Positions 1 through 10,108 are shown, counted from the first letter of the stretch. The stretch: DNA of 64,000 nt from Colwellia sp. MB3u-45 (GCF_014077005.1 NZ_JACGVC010000037.1:1-64000), one strand, 5' to 3'. Program-made: numbers and translations. Notes: generated by a model not told the origin, from the sequence alone.

Positions 1-22
1 CTTCTAACTTCTAACTCTTAAC

Positions 23-850
23 TTACAGCTTAGTAGCCAGTTTCATTGCACTAATAAATTGCGTTAACTCTTTAAGCATATTATCGTTATCATCAAGGTT
101 TTTTTCAATGACTTTAACAACGGCAGAGCCACTAATAGCCCCTCTTGCACCTGTTGCTAAGGCGGCTTTTACTTGTTCAGGTTTTGATATACCAAAGCCC
201 ATAACCGCTGGTGCCGCTTGGTATTTCTCCAAAATATGAATAAGTTTATGACCGGTCATTTCTGCTTCGGTTTCTGTGCCTGTAACACCCACTCGACTCA
301 AAACATAAGTATAACCAGCGCCATATTGTGCAACTTTTTCTAAGGTGGCTTCGCTAGCATTAGGTGGCGCGATAAAAATAGGGGCAACACCATTGGCTAT
401 GGCGGCTTGTCTAAAAGGCTCACTTTCACGTATTGGTAAATCGGCAATAAGTACTGAATCAACACCTGCCGTGGCTACATCACGATAAAAATTGTTGATG
501 CCACGGGCAAAGACTAAGTTGCCATAAAGTAACAAGCCAATCGGTATATCAGGTGCATAGGCACGAACCTTGGCTAAAATATCTAAACAAACATCAGTAT
601 TAGTATTGGCTTTTAATGACCGTAATGCTGCCATTTGAATGACAATACCGTCAGCACTGGGATCCGAAAACGGCATACCCAGTTCTAAAGCATCAGCGCC
701 AGCATCAATCAGTGTTTTAATTACAGCAAAAGATTGCTCAGCATTGGGGTCGCCAATGATCACAAAAGGGATAAAAGCCCCTTCATTTTTTTTGGCTAAT
801 TTTGCAAAGGTTTGGTCATAACGACTGCCAATTTCAGTTGCTTGCTTCAT
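23..850 (-). CDS. trpA: Tryptophan synthase alpha subunit
   Basis: Cleaves indole-3-glycerol phosphate to indole and glyceraldehyde 3-phosphate and passes indole to TrpB; cytoplasmic alpha2beta2 complex. The protein is 275 aa, close to the usual 268. The catalytic motif ELGMPFSDPSADG is present, giving the acid/base pair E56 and D67, and the phosphate-binding region GFGISKPEQ is near residue 215. It is the last gene of the trp operon; its ATG overlaps the trpB stop by one base, so the two are translationally coupled. Just after the stop lies a short direct repeat (two copies of cttctaa at positions 1-14). Identification is secure. Confidence 0.97.
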   Translation of the reverse strand: MKQATEIGSRYDQTFAKLAKKNEGAFIPFVIIGDPNAEQSFAVIKTLIDAGADALELGMPFSDPSADGIVIQMAALRSLKANTNTDVCLDILAKVRAYAPDIPIGLLLYGNLVFARGINNFYRDVATAGVDSVLIADLPIRESEPFRQAAIANGVAPIFIAPPNASEATLEKVAQYGAGYTYVLSRVGVTGTETEAEMTGHKLIHILEKYQAAPAVMGFGISKPEQVKAALATGARGAISGSAVVKVIEKNLDDNDNMLKELTQFISAMKLATKL

Positions 851-2097
851 TATGCTTCTCCTCGATGTTTTACTGTACTTTTTTCGGCAGTCTCAGGCGA
901 TATAATCGCATTTACATGGGCTAAATCTTTATCACCTCGACCTGATAAGTTAAGCAAGATGATGGTTTCTTCGGTCGCTTGCTCGGCTAATTTTAAGGCG
1001 TAGGCTAAGGCATGAGAAGGTTCTAATGCGGGAATGATACCTTCACTACGTGCGAGTAATTGAAATGCTTCTAACGCTTCATCGTCGTTTATGGCAACAT
1101 ATTGTGCACGACCAGAATCTTTCAATTGTGCATGTTGTGGACCAACAGCAGGGTAGTCAAGGCCAGCTGATACAGAGTAAGACTCTTCAATTTGCCCAAC
1201 TTTGTCTTGCATAATATAAGTATAGTTACCATGTAACATACCTTTAGTGCCAGCCACCAAAGTTGCACCATGGAGCGAAGTATCAGTACCCTTGCCGCCA
1301 GCTTCAACGCCAATAAGTTTTACACCTTCATCACCGATGAAGTCTTGAAACATACCAATAGCATTTGAGCCACCGCCAACACAGGCAATAACGTAATCGG
1401 GTAATCGACCTTCTTCAGCCAGTAATTGCTGCTTAGCCTCTTCACCAATCATTTTTTGAAACTCACGCACAATGGTTGGGAACGGATGAGGACCCGCAGC
1501 AGTACCTAATAAGTAGTGCGCGTTTTCATAATTAGCTGACCAGTCTCGCAAGGCTTCATTCACCGCATCTTTAAGCGTGCCGCTGCCCGCTGTTACGGGT
1601 ATAACTTCAGCCCCCATTAATTGCATGCGAAATACATTAGGTTGTTGACGCTGACAATCTACAGCGCCCATGTAAACTCTACATTTCAAGCCTAATAATG
1701 AGCAAGCTATAGCGGTAGCAACACCATGCTGTCCAGCGCCTGTTTCAGCAATTATTTCAGTTTTACCCATGCGTTTTGCTAATAAAGCTTGTCCTAAAAC
1801 TTGATTAGTTTTATGGGCACCACCATGGAGTAAATCTTCACGTTTTAAGTACATTTTAACTAATGGGTTTTTAACAATATTGCGGCACAAGGATAATGGT
1901 GTTGGGCGGCCAGCATAACTTGTTAGTAGTTTATTGAACTCTTGTAAAAAAGCTTCATCAGTTTGTGATTCAATAAAAGCTTGTTCAAGCTCTTCTAAAG
2001 CGGGCACTAGTAATTCACCGACAAACATACCACCAAACTCACCAAAGTAGGCGGGTAAGGTTTTTTTAACCTGATTTTCAGTTGTTGCTTTTAACAT
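850..2097 (-). CDS. trpB: Tryptophan synthase beta subunit
   Basis: PLP enzyme joining indole and L-serine to make tryptophan. The PLP lysine sits in [12 protein letters not shown] and the phosphate-binding loop is GGGSNAIG; both are intact. I chose the ATG at 2097 (protein begins MLKATTENQ, 415 aa), because it starts one base after the trpCF stop and matches the family's length; a reading frame opens 25 codons further upstream but only inside trpCF. Overlaps trpA by one base. Part of the trp operon. Confidence 0.97.
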   Translation of the reverse strand: MLKATTENQVKKTLPAYFGEFGGMFVGELLVPALEELEQAFIESQTDEAFLQEFNKLLTSYAGRPTPLSLCRNIVKNPLVKMYLKREDLLHGGAHKTNQVLGQALLAKRMGKTEIIAETGAGQHGVATAIACSLLGLKCRVYMGAVDCQRQQPNVFRMQLMGAEVIPVTAGSGTLKDAVNEALRDWSANYENAHYLLGTAAGPHPFPTIVREFQKMIGEEAKQQLLAEEGRLPDYVIACVGGGSNAIGMFQDFIGDEGVKLIGVEAGGKGTDTSLHGATLVAGTKGMLHGNYTYIMQDKVGQIEESYSVSAGLDYPAVGPQHAQLKDSGRAQYVAINDDEALEAFQLLARSEGIIPALEPSHALAYALKLAEQATEETIILLNLSGRGDKDLAHVNAIISPETAEKSTVKHRGEA

Positions 2098-2098
2098 G

Positions 2099-3487
2099 TT
2101 AATAATTCCGTATTTTGGCGAAAACTTGTTGAAGTTTATCGCGACATTTAATGCCCGGGCTTGATTCAACACCTGAGTTGATATCTAAGCCAAATAATTC
2201 TTGATTGGTCATTTGCTGACAAGCTTGGGTGATATTATCGAGTGCTAATCCACCGGCTAAAAAGCAAGTTGATAAGTCTTGCTCACTATCAGTTAACGCT
2301 TGCCAATTAAAAGTTTCTCCACTACCGGCACATTTACCGTCAAGCACAATATGGTCAACATTTTTTGCTAGTGTTGGCACCGTTTGCTCAACAGCTAATG
2401 CTTTAAATATTTGACAATTACTGGCCAGTTTTTCCCGCAAGTTATCAATGTATTCTTGGCTTTCTTGGCCATGTAACTGCACAGCACTAAGTTGTAAGTC
2501 ATGCGCTAATTCAAGCACCTTTTCCTGAGGATGATTAACAAAAACGCCAACATACTTCATGCTTGGGTTTTGGTTAATAATGGCTTTTGCTTGAGCTTTA
2601 TCGATACATCGAGGTGATTTTTCAGCAAAAATAAGGCCACCAAATTCTGCCCCCGCATCAATAGCAAAACTTGCATGCTCTGGGCGGGTTAAGCCGCAGA
2701 CTTTATTGTGACCAAATATCAATTGTCGACAAGCTAGGTCAATATCGTCTTGAGCCATGACAGAGCTACCGACTAAAAAGCCATCAACGGCAGGCGCAAG
2801 TTCTCTTACTTGTGCGTTGTGATAAATGCCCGACTCAGAAATAACGATACGATCATCCGGTAGTGTGGGTGCTAAGTCAAAGGTACGTGAAATATCGGTA
2901 GAAAGATCACGTAAATTACGATTATTAATACCAATAAGTTTTGCGTTTAAGGTAATGGCGCGCTGGCATTCTTCTTCATCAGACACTTCTGTTAAAATGG
3001 CTAAATTTAATGACCGAGCAACCGCTGCTAGTTCATTATATTCTTCATCATTTAGTACACTTAACATCAATAATATGGCGTCAGCACCATAGTGTCTTGC
3101 CAAATAAACTTGATAGGTGTCGAAGAAAAAATCTTTATTCAGTACTGGGCAGCTCACCAAGTCACTCACTGTTTTCAGATAACTAAAGTCGCCTTGAAAA
3201 TATTTATGTTCGGTCAGTACTGAAATCGCGGCGGCATACTTATCATAAATAACGCCAATTTCACCAGCATTAAAATCCGCTCTAATTATTCCTTTTGACG
3301 GAGAAGCTTTTTTACATTCTAAAATAAAGCCTGCGTAGGGTTTTTCTGCTGTGCGTGTTAATGCCTGATACATGTCTTTTTTTGATGGCGTTAAGTCATC
3401 AATAAAGCTGGCTAAAGGCAGGTCTTGTTTTAGTTGTGCTATCTCAATACGTCGATTAGCGACGATTTGCTCAAGAATGTTACTCAT
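2099..3487 (-). CDS. trpCF: Bifunctional indole-3-glycerol phosphate synthase / phosphoribosylanthranilate isomerase
   Basis: Fused enzyme catalysing two consecutive steps: phosphoribosylanthranilate isomerisation (TrpF, C-terminal half) and ring closure to indole-3-glycerol phosphate (TrpC, N-terminal half, about residues 1-255). IGPS landmarks visible are [12 protein letters not shown], the catalytic-lysine motif [11 protein letters not shown] and the late motif VISESGI. The TrpF half begins at [11 protein letters not shown] and contains VGVFVN and GLDINSGVE, the canonical phosphate loop. 462 aa is typical of the fused form of enterics, Vibrio and Alteromonadales. Its start abuts the trpD stop at 3487 (one-base overlap). 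Confidence 0.97.
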   Translation of the reverse strand: MSNILEQIVANRRIEIAQLKQDLPLASFIDDLTPSKKDMYQALTRTAEKPYAGFILECKKASPSKGIIRADFNAGEIGVIYDKYAAAISVLTEHKYFQGDFSYLKTVSDLVSCPVLNKDFFFDTYQVYLARHYGADAILLMLSVLNDEEYNELAAVARSLNLAILTEVSDEEECQRAITLNAKLIGINNRNLRDLSTDISRTFDLAPTLPDDRIVISESGIYHNAQVRELAPAVDGFLVGSSVMAQDDIDLACRQLIFGHNKVCGLTRPEHASFAIDAGAEFGGLIFAEKSPRCIDKAQAKAIINQNPSMKYVGVFVNHPQEKVLELAHDLQLSAVQLHGQESQEYIDNLREKLASNCQIFKALAVEQTVPTLAKNVDHIVLDGKCAGSGETFNWQALTDSEQDLSTCFLAGGLALDNITQACQQMTNQELFGLDINSGVESSPGIKCRDKLQQVFAKIRNY

Positions 3488-4587
3488 TATGCTGCTGCTC
3501 CGGAATTTGATAGTCGAACTAAATCTGCTAAGGTTTTTGTTGCGGCGCCAGAGGCCAACACTTGCTCAGCATGTTGCGCCGCTAATAATAAGGTATCTGC
3601 CTGACCATTTAATTGCTCACGATGTAAATAAAGTAGCGCCGCGCAGTTAATTACCACTGCACTATTGTGAGCTTCTTGGCCTTTACCGGCCAATATGGCT
3701 TGAATAATATCGGCATTTTCTTGTGGTGTTCCACCTTTAATATCAGCCAAGGTATAATTTTTCAGACCAAAGTCTGTGGGTGAGATTTCTTTTTCAACTA
3801 ACTCACCATGATTGATCTCAGTAACCTTTGTTTTTCCGTGTAAGGCTATTTCATCTAAGCCGCTACCGTGCACTACCCATGCGCGCTTAACACCTGTGAG
3901 TAATAAGGCTTGAGCTATCGGGTTAATTAACTCAGGGATATAAACGCCGAGTAACATAACATCCGGTTTTGCAGGGTTGACTAATGGGCCTAAAATATTA
4001 AACAGTGTTCTAATCGCCATGGCTTTACGAACAGGAGCAGCATGTTTAAAGCCACTATGGTAAGCCGGTGCATATAAAAAGCAGATATTGGCTTGTGCCA
4101 AACATTGACTAGCCACTTCAGGTGACATGGTTAAGTTAACACCTAAGGCTTCTAGTAAATCAGCAGAGCCCGACATACTCGAAACACTTCGATTACCATG
4201 TTTGGCCATTTTCAAACCACAAGCCGCTGCTAAAATAGCTGCTGTGGTGGAGATGTTAATGGTATTTGCACCGTCACCACCAGTACCCACACAATCAGCA
4301 ACGCTGTTGGTTTGGCTTGGAAAAGCGGTAGCATTTGCGCGAATAGCGATAGCAGCGCCGGCAATTTCAGCCGGTGTTTCACCTTTTATTTTTAATGCAG
4401 TCAGTATCGCGGCTAATCGTTCAGGGGCAACATGGCCGTTGATCACCTGTTCAAATACATTTTGGCTTTGCTGTTGCGTTAATGAATGACCGTCAACTAA
4501 GGTATTAAGTGCACTATGAGTCATGTCATCGTTACTTACTGCCTGAGCATTTTGTAAAGCTGTGCTACTAAGTTCAGTGGTTTTCAT
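3487..4587 (-). CDS. trpD: Anthranilate phosphoribosyltransferase
   Basis: Transfers phosphoribose from PRPP to anthranilate. The glycine-rich PRPP site DCVGTGGDGANTINIST and the KHGNRSVSS motif are intact. At 366 aa it carries about 20 extra N-terminal residues compared with the usual 340; an internal ATG at 4524 (MTHSALNTL) would give the classical length. The upstream ATG overlaps trpG by 14 bases, which suits coupling, so I keep it with some doubt. In this organism trpD is separate from trpG, unlike the enteric trpGD fusion. Confidence 0.95.
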   Translation of the reverse strand: MKTTELSSTALQNAQAVSNDDMTHSALNTLVDGHSLTQQQSQNVFEQVINGHVAPERLAAILTALKIKGETPAEIAGAAIAIRANATAFPSQTNSVADCVGTGGDGANTINISTTAAILAAACGLKMAKHGNRSVSSMSGSADLLEALGVNLTMSPEVASQCLAQANICFLYAPAYHSGFKHAAPVRKAMAIRTLFNILGPLVNPAKPDVMLLGVYIPELINPIAQALLLTGVKRAWVVHGSGLDEIALHGKTKVTEINHGELVEKEISPTDFGLKNYTLADIKGGTPQENADIIQAILAGKGQEAHNSAVVINCAALLYLHREQLNGQADTLLLAAQHAEQVLASGAATKTLADLVRLSNSGAAA

Positions 4588-5284
4588 GAGTATTCCCCTG
4601 TGCTTTATAAAGGTTTTTATTCGCTAAAGCTGATAAATGACGTAGGCTTTGTGCTAATAAATTGGTGCCAAATGTGGTAAGTATCGATTCAGGATGAAAC
4701 TGAAAGCCAATGGCGGCATCCGTGCTATGTTCAATGGCCATAGGTAAAATAACTTCTTCATTGTTGTGCAGTAAACTCACCTGTGCGGTCATAGTTAATT
4801 GTTTAGGCATAACACTCGCAACCAGCGAATGATAACGCGCCACAGGTAAAGGGCTAGCAATATTGTTGAAAGCGCCTAATTGGTTGTGGATGATGTTTGA
4901 TGATTTACCATGCACGACTTCAGGTGCGCGCGCTATAACGCCGCCATAATGTTGAATTAATGCCTGATGTCCCAAGCAAATACCCAGTATAGGGAATGTT
5001 CCCGCGCAAAGTGTTAGTAACGCCATTAAACAACCGGCATGTGTTGGGTCGCCAGGCCCAGGTGACAGTACAAGAATAACACCTGCGCTGTTGCTTTGCT
5101 GTTTCTCTTGCAGCTTTTTAAAAATAAAGTCAGCACTTAAGGTATTGCGATAAATGGTGTGCTGATAGCCCAAACAACGAAATTCATCCACTAGGTTATA
5201 GGTGAACGAGTCAAGATTATCTAGCATAACTATCTCTGGAAGAGACTCTGGTAAAGCGTCTGTTACAACATCAGATGATTTCAT
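4574..5284 (-). CDS. trpG: Anthranilate synthase component II (glutamine amidotransferase)
   Basis: Class I glutamine amidotransferase that supplies ammonia to TrpE. The triad is visible: nucleophile Cys in GICLGHQAL, and His and Glu in QFHPESI; the oxyanion motif SPGPGDPTHAG is also intact. 236 aa; the first 18 residues before IVMLDNLDSFTYN are not conserved in the family. ATG overlaps the trpE stop by four bases (ATGA), a standard coupled arrangement. A PabA role in folate synthesis is possible in addition, but the operon position makes TrpG the main call. Confidence 0.95.
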   Translation of the reverse strand: MKSSDVVTDALPESLPEIVMLDNLDSFTYNLVDEFRCLGYQHTIYRNTLSADFIFKKLQEKQQSNSAGVILVLSPGPGDPTHAGCLMALLTLCAGTFPILGICLGHQALIQHYGGVIARAPEVVHGKSSNIIHNQLGAFNNIASPLPVARYHSLVASVMPKQLTMTAQVSLLHNNEEVILPMAIEHSTDAAIGFQFHPESILTTFGTNLLAQSLRHLSALANKNLYKAQGNTHENH

Positions 5285-7044
5285 GATTTAACCTCCGGCT
5301 GTAATGTTTCGCTATTTACTATCGTTGCAGGCCTTTTTTGATGAGAAATTATCAATACTTTACCTTCTGCCTCTTTAATCGCGCTAATCACCGCTTGCGC
5401 TTTTTGTCGGGTTTCGTTGGTTTCTGATTGCGGATCAGAATCAAAAACTACGCCGGCACCGGCTTGAATTTGTGCGCGCTTATTTTTTACAAATGCTGAG
5501 CGAATAACAATGCAGGTATCCATATCACCTTCACCCGTTAAATAACCCACGGCTCCGCCATAACTACCACGGCGCTTGCCTTCAACTTCACGTATCAATG
5601 AGGTTGCTTTTACTTTGGGTGCGCCTGATAAGGTGCCCATATTCATACAAGCTTGATAAGCATGCAGCGCGTCTAATTCATCTTCTAACGTACCGCAGAC
5701 ACGAGAAACCAAATGCATGACATGGGAATACCGATCAACCTTTAATAATTCAGCTACGTGACGAGTGCCAGGTTGGCTAACGCGTGCAATGTCATTACGG
5801 GCTAAATCAACCAACATAATGTGCTCGGCTAATTCTTTTTTGTCTAATCGTAAGTCTAATTCGATACGGCTATCCAAGTCGGGTGATAAGCTGCCATCAG
5901 GATTAAACCCCCGTGGACGAGTACCGGCAATAGGGTAAATTTCTACTTGTCTGTTACTTTGTTGATATTTAAGCGCTGACTCTGGAGAAGCACCAAAAAT
6001 ACAAAATTCACTATCTTGCAAATAAAACATGTAAGGACTTGGATTACTCTGTTTTAAAGCTTTATAAGCATTAAGGTTATTTGAGCAAATCAGGCTAAAG
6101 GTGCGAGAGGGAACTACCTGAAAAATATCACCGGCTAAAATGTTCTCTTTTAAGTCATCCACTATCTGGCAAAAAGCGTCATCGTCGATGTCACATTTTA
6201 GTGTATTATCCTGACTTGCACTGACTGTGGAATTAATGTCTGGAGCTTTAAGCTCAAATGTCGCTGTTATATCAGTACATAAACTGGCTTTTATTTGTTT
6301 GATTCTAGCTAATGCCGCTGTTTTGGCTGTTTCATAACCTGTGCCGGTAAATTGGTTAGTAATTACTTCACTTGAGCGTTTTTCATGATCAATAATAATC
6401 AGAGTTTCTGCTAGGTAATAAACAAAATCAGGACAGGAGTTTTCGCTATCCTCAACCTCGGGCAACGATTCACTTATGGCCATCATATCGAATGCAAAGG
6501 CGCCACCAAGAAATACTGCGAACGGGTGTTTGTTGATGTTTTTCAGTTGATTAAACAAGCGCAAACTTTGAAATGGGTTAACAGCCAGTAGGCGTGAACG
6601 TTCATCAAGTTGTTCAGTTACTTGTGCAAAACTTGCGGTGAAAGCCTGGTTGTCACCGGTAATTGACGCGACTGATGCTAAGGCTTGTTTAGCAAAGCTA
6701 AGCGCATTTTCGCCGTTTTTACTTAAGGCAGTAAAGCTGACTATATGACCATTACAAACAATTTTAACCGCGGTATCGGTGAGCAGTAAACTTTTCAATT
6801 GATGCTTTTTATCAATTTCCGCTGACTCTAGTAACAGGGTGTTTTCTTTGTCAGCGCAAAGCGTGTGAAAGACCGCAAGTGGGTCACTTTGATAACTTAA
6901 GGTATCAGTAATAGTAACTACAGCACCAGACTCTTGATGGTCGTGTGCAGTTTGTAACGGTATATTTTTAGTATTTGTTTCAGTATTTGCTTTGGTGTTT
7001 TGTTCGGTTGTTTTTTCGGTGTTACTTTCTTGGGTATTGCTCAT
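5281..7044 (-). CDS. trpE: Anthranilate synthase component I
   Basis: Makes anthranilate from chorismate with TrpG; first committed and feedback-inhibited step. The tryptophan-binding [17 protein letters not shown] segment is near residue 75, and the chorismate-binding core shows [35 protein letters not shown] and [16 protein letters not shown]. At 587 aa it is about 60 longer than E. coli TrpE because of an N-terminal tail of roughly 45 residues made almost only of Asn, Thr, Glu, Lys and Gln. The ATG at 7044 has a tagga ribosome site six bases upstream, so the tail is probably translated. Expression is expected to follow the leader attenuator. Confidence 0.96.
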   Translation of the reverse strand: MSNTQESNTEKTTEQNTKANTETNTKNIPLQTAHDHQESGAVVTITDTLSYQSDPLAVFHTLCADKENTLLLESAEIDKKHQLKSLLLTDTAVKIVCNGHIVSFTALSKNGENALSFAKQALASVASITGDNQAFTASFAQVTEQLDERSRLLAVNPFQSLRLFNQLKNINKHPFAVFLGGAFAFDMMAISESLPEVEDSENSCPDFVYYLAETLIIIDHEKRSSEVITNQFTGTGYETAKTAALARIKQIKASLCTDITATFELKAPDINSTVSASQDNTLKCDIDDDAFCQIVDDLKENILAGDIFQVVPSRTFSLICSNNLNAYKALKQSNPSPYMFYLQDSEFCIFGASPESALKYQQSNRQVEIYPIAGTRPRGFNPDGSLSPDLDSRIELDLRLDKKELAEHIMLVDLARNDIARVSQPGTRHVAELLKVDRYSHVMHLVSRVCGTLEDELDALHAYQACMNMGTLSGAPKVKATSLIREVEGKRRGSYGGAVGYLTGEGDMDTCIVIRSAFVKNKRAQIQAGAGVVFDSDPQSETNETRQKAQAVISAIKEAEGKVLIISHQKRPATIVNSETLQPEVKS

Positions 7045-7077
7045 GGGTATTCCTACAAATAATCTATTTAAAAAAGG

Positions 7078-7140
7078 TCATCCAGCGTAAATAGGCAGAA
7101 GCCACCATAAGAACCAACGTTTACCTTTAATGCGCAACAT
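7078..7140 (-). CDS. Trp-rich 20-residue mini-ORF between trp attenuator and trpE
   Basis: Reading the minus strand from the ATG at 7140 gives 20 codons and a TGA at 7078-7080. The peptide begins MLRIKGKRWF and continues with LWW, so it holds three Trp in 20 residues and one Trp-Trp pair, plus four Lys/Arg at the start. It lies after the attenuator hairpin and ends 33 bases before trpE. A weak aagag sequence eight bases upstream could be its ribosome site. I do not know it from any described trp leader. It could be a second Trp-sensing leader that tunes trpE translation, a tiny membrane peptide, or chance. Confidence 0.45.
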   Translation of the reverse strand: MLRIKGKRWFLWWLLPIYAG

Positions 7141-7185
7141 AGTTATTCTCTTGTTATGTTAATTAATTCAAAATTTTAAAAACAA

Positions 7186-7211
7186 AAAACCCGCAATAGG
7201 GTGCGGGTTTT
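7186..7211 (-). terminator. trp operon attenuator hairpin
   Basis: On the minus strand a 10-bp perfect stem (aaaacccgca pairing with tgcgggtttt, loop of six) is followed directly by a U-rich run. It lies 37 bases after the leader-peptide stop and 142 bases before trpE. Together with the leader peptide this is the classical transcription attenuator. The competing antiterminator pairing was not modelled. Confidence 0.9.
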
Positions 7212-7247
7212 CGAAGTTTTTACGTACAAGTAAACATCACAACCCAG

Positions 7248-7304
7248 TTATCTAGAGTTATGCCACCACCAAATCAAAGAAATAGTTTTTTTTACTTGTA
7301 TCAT
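7248..7304 (-). CDS. trpL: trp operon leader peptide
   Basis: An 18-codon ORF on the minus strand, peptide MIQVKKTISLIWWWHNSR, stop TAA at 7248-7250. Three consecutive Trp codons at positions 12-14 are the signature of a ribosome-stalling trp leader: charged tRNA-Trp lets the ribosome finish and the downstream hairpin terminates transcription, while shortage stalls it and allows trpEGDCFBA to be read. It sits 37 bases before the attenuator stem. No strong ribosome site is visible upstream. Confidence 0.9.
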   Translation of the reverse strand: MIQVKKTISLIWWWHNSR

Positions 7305-7408
7305 TATCTGTTTTATCTCAGTAAAATCGTTGTTATTCACTTGCCTAATTAGCGACTTGCACTTGTTTTAAGCAGTTTTAAGTCCCTATAGAAGAACCGA
7401 TTCACGTA

Positions 7409-8299
7409 ATGATGTCAACTACTGATTCTACAAATGAGAAAGATTTTTCAAACTTGCGCGTTGATCTGCACAGCCATACTAATTGCTCTGATGGCGCATT
7501 AACGCCAAAAGAGCTAATAGAACGGGCAGTTAACTTTCAAATTGACGTATTAGCCATCACAGATCACGATACAGTTAAAGGTCTTGATAGTGCAAAACAA
7601 ACTATTATAGACAAAAATATTCCATTAACTTTGATTGATGGCATTGAAATATCGACGCAATGGCAGGGTTTTGAAATTCATATCGTTGGTTTAAATATTA
7701 ATACTGAGCACGAGGCATTGCAGACGTTAATTTCAGCACAACAGCAACGTCGAGAAGCGCGCGCTATTTCGATGGGCGAAAAATTAACCAAGTGCGGTTT
7801 TAACGACGTTTATAGTCAAGCTAAAGCATTAGCGGGTGAAGGCTCTATTACCCGAGCACATTTTGCTAAAGTACTTTTGCACCGCGGTATTGTGAGTAAA
7901 ATGCAATCAGCCTTTGATAAATATATTGGTAAAGGTCAGCGGGCTTATGTTAATCCAAATTGGTGCAGTATCGAAGAAGCCGTAACCGTTATTCATGCTG
8001 CGGGTGGTGTTGCTGTGATGGCGCATCCGATCCGGTACGACTTAACCGCTAAATGGTTACGGCGTTTAATTGTTGATTTTAAAGCGGCACAAGGTGATGG
8101 CTTAGAAGTGGTTTTACCGCAGATGAACAACGAACAGCGTAAAATAATGTTAAGCTATTGTGCAGAATATGATTTACATGCTTCGATGGGATCTGACTTT
8201 CATCAACCAAGTCGCTGGAGTGACTTAGGGCGAAATTTAGTGATGCCTGAGCAGGCCAAACCTATTTGGCAACTTTGGCAAACACAAGCAATGAGTTAA
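7409..8299 (+). CDS. rnm: PHP-domain 5'-3' exoribonuclease / 3',5'-nucleotide bisphosphatase (YciV/TrpH family)
   Basis: Metal-dependent PHP phosphoesterase; in E. coli the family member (YciV, RNase AM) trims 5' ends of 5S and 23S rRNA and hydrolyses 3',5'-nucleotide bisphosphates. The PHP metal ligands are visible: DLHSHTNCSDG near residue 18, TDHDT near 52, GIEIS near 80, AHPIRY near 205 and GSDFH near 264. 296 aa is typical. It is divergent from the trp operon and heads the rnm-yciO-scpAB-rluB run, a neighbourhood conserved in gammaproteobacteria. Two adjacent ATG codons (7409, 7412) are both usable. Confidence 0.93.
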   Translation: MMSTTDSTNEKDFSNLRVDLHSHTNCSDGALTPKELIERAVNFQIDVLAITDHDTVKGLDSAKQTIIDKNIPLTLIDGIEISTQWQGFEIHIVGLNINTEHEALQTLISAQQQRREARAISMGEKLTKCGFNDVYSQAKALAGEGSITRAHFAKVLLHRGIVSKMQSAFDKYIGKGQRAYVNPNWCSIEEAVTVIHAAGGVAVMAHPIRYDLTAKWLRRLIVDFKAAQGDGLEVVLPQMNNEQRKIMLSYCAEYDLHASMGSDFHQPSRWSDLGRNLVMPEQAKPIWQLWQTQAMS

Positions 8300-8430
8300 T
8301 CGTCTATTTTAGTCGTTGGTAGTTAATCACTTTAAAGTACGTGAGAAATTTTAGTCACAGGTCAGTTTAATTAATCACTTAATTTAACGCCACCTTTTAT
8401 GATAAACCTGTTATTTAGTTGGAGCTCATT

Positions 8431-9051
8431 ATGAGTCAGTTTTTTTATGTTCACCCTGATAACCCGCAAGGTCGTTTAATGAAACAAGCGGCGGCCATTA
8501 TTCGCCAAGGTGGCGTCATTGTGTATCCAACCGACTCTGGTTACGCTTTAGGCTGTCATATCGGTGATAAAAAAGCCTTAGATCGAATCTGTAATATTAG
8601 AGATATTAATAAAGATCATAATTTTACCTTAATGTGCAGCGACTTATCAGAATTGTCAGAATATACTCGTGTTGAAAACAGTGTTTTTCGTTTGCTGAAA
8701 AATAATACCCCAGGGCCTTATACCTTTATTTTTAAAGGCTCCAAGGAAGTCCCTAAACGGTTATTAAATCCAAAGCGTAAAACTATTGGTATCCGCGTAC
8801 CTGACAATAATATTGCCCAAGCATTATTAGCTGAATTAGGTGAGCCAATCATGTCGACTACCTTGATCATGCCCGGTGATGCAACCGCAGAATTTGACCC
8901 TGAGCATATCCGCGATATTTTAGAACACCAAGTTGACTTGATTATGAATGGTGGGCATTTGGGCGAAAAGCCAACCACTGTGATTGATTTTTCTAATGAT
9001 GAAGTTGAAATCATTCGTTTTGGTGAAGGCGATCCAACACCGTTTCAATAA
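8431..9051 (+). CDS. yciO: YciO/YrdC/Sua5-family protein
   Basis: Belongs to the YrdC superfamily, whose TsaC/Sua5 members make threonylcarbamoyl-adenylate for tRNA t6A; YciO itself is a paralogue whose physiological role is less clear. Conserved nucleotide-binding motifs are GGVIVYPTDSGYALGC near residue 28, the KDHNFTLMC segment, GPYTFIFK and IGIRVPDN. I start at the ATG at 8431 because a ggag ribosome site ends seven bases before it; a TTG twelve bases earlier is in frame but lies on top of that site. 206 aa, same as E. coli YciO. Confidence 0.93.
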   Translation: MSQFFYVHPDNPQGRLMKQAAAIIRQGGVIVYPTDSGYALGCHIGDKKALDRICNIRDINKDHNFTLMCSDLSELSEYTRVENSVFRLLKNNTPGPYTFIFKGSKEVPKRLLNPKRKTIGIRVPDNNIAQALLAELGEPIMSTTLIMPGDATAEFDPEHIRDILEHQVDLIMNGGHLGEKPTTVIDFSNDEVEIIRFGEGDPTPFQ

Positions 9052-9149
9052 AACGGCTTAGCATAATTAACGATTAGCCATGATCTTTTGAATATGAGCC
9101 TTTACTTGCTGATCTATGAAACAAAAATTTTTAATGTTGAAAGCTACTG

Positions 9150-10022
9150 ATGCCCGATAGTACAGATAAATTATCTAATAAGATTACCCAAGGTAATAGT
9201 CCAGCGTCTGGTGTTATGTTGCAGCAAGTATTACCCTTTGCCTTGTTACGCGGTGAGGCCATCATTGAAAAACCACAAGATTTATTTATTCCCCCTGACG
9301 CTTTAGAAGTTATTCTAGAGTTGTTTGAAGGGCCGCTCGATCTTTTACTGTATTTAATTCGCAAACAAAAATTTGATATTCTAGATTTACCTATTTTCCC
9401 TATTACCACGCAATATATGGCTTATGTCGATTTAATGAAAGATATTAAGTTGGAACTAGCCGCTGAATATTTGCTTATGGCAGCAATTTTAGCCGAAATT
9501 AAATCACGCTTATTATTACCCAAACAAGCGGTTACAGAAGATGAGGGCGATCCAAGAGCCGAATTGGTTAGAAAATTGCAAGCATATGAAGTGATCAAAA
9601 AAGCGGCTGAAAACCTCGATGAATTACCGCGAGTTGACCGAGATAACTTTGTTGCCAATGTCGAATTAGCCGAAAATTTTGTCCCTGAAATACTTAATAA
9701 CCAAGTGGATTTAGCTGAGTTAGTAACGGCCCTGCAAGGTGTCATAAAACGCACCCAAGCTTATGAACATCATCATATTCATAAAGAGTCATTATCGACT
9801 AGAGAGCGTATGGCAGATATTTTGGCAACGCTTACACAGACTAAAAATGAGCAAGCTTATCGAAATTTTAGCGACTTATTTACCGTGAAAGAGGGTAAGC
9901 AAGGTGTTGTGGTAACATTTTTAGCCATTCTTGAACTCATCAAAGAGTCGTTGATTGAGTGTGTTCAAACGCAAGTTTATGGTGAAATACACGTTTGTCT
10001 TCCTCGGCATGCTCAGCTCTAG
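9150..10022 (+). CDS. scpA: Segregation and condensation protein A
   Basis: Kleisin subunit that bridges SMC heads and ScpB in the chromosome-organising SMC-ScpAB complex. The N-terminal signature EGPLDLLLYLIRKQKFDI is near residue 55 and AAEYLLMAAILAEIKSRLLLP near 105; the C-terminal winged helix (VVTFLAILELIKES) is near 255. 290 aa is typical, with about 45 poorly conserved residues first. Its end overlaps the long version of scpB, so the two are co-translated. An smc gene is not in this window; many gammaproteobacteria with ScpAB use it with SMC or MukB-independent systems. Confidence 0.94.
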   Translation: MPDSTDKLSNKITQGNSPASGVMLQQVLPFALLRGEAIIEKPQDLFIPPDALEVILELFEGPLDLLLYLIRKQKFDILDLPIFPITTQYMAYVDLMKDIKLELAAEYLLMAAILAEIKSRLLLPKQAVTEDEGDPRAELVRKLQAYEVIKKAAENLDELPRVDRDNFVANVELAENFVPEILNNQVDLAELVTALQGVIKRTQAYEHHHIHKESLSTRERMADILATLTQTKNEQAYRNFSDLFTVKEGKQGVVVTFLAILELIKESLIECVQTQVYGEIHVCLPRHAQL

Positions 10023-10108
10023 CAAAACCTGCAGCAGAACTTATAGCAAAATTTGTAACCGAATTTATAATAGAACTTATAAAAGAATTAAGGGCGAGAT
10101 TAGCCGCA

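Noticed and set aside
7305-7408. TrpR operator and promoter of the trp operon
   Set aside because: I looked for CTAGTTAACTAG-like and -35/-10 sequences and saw only poor matches; not reported.
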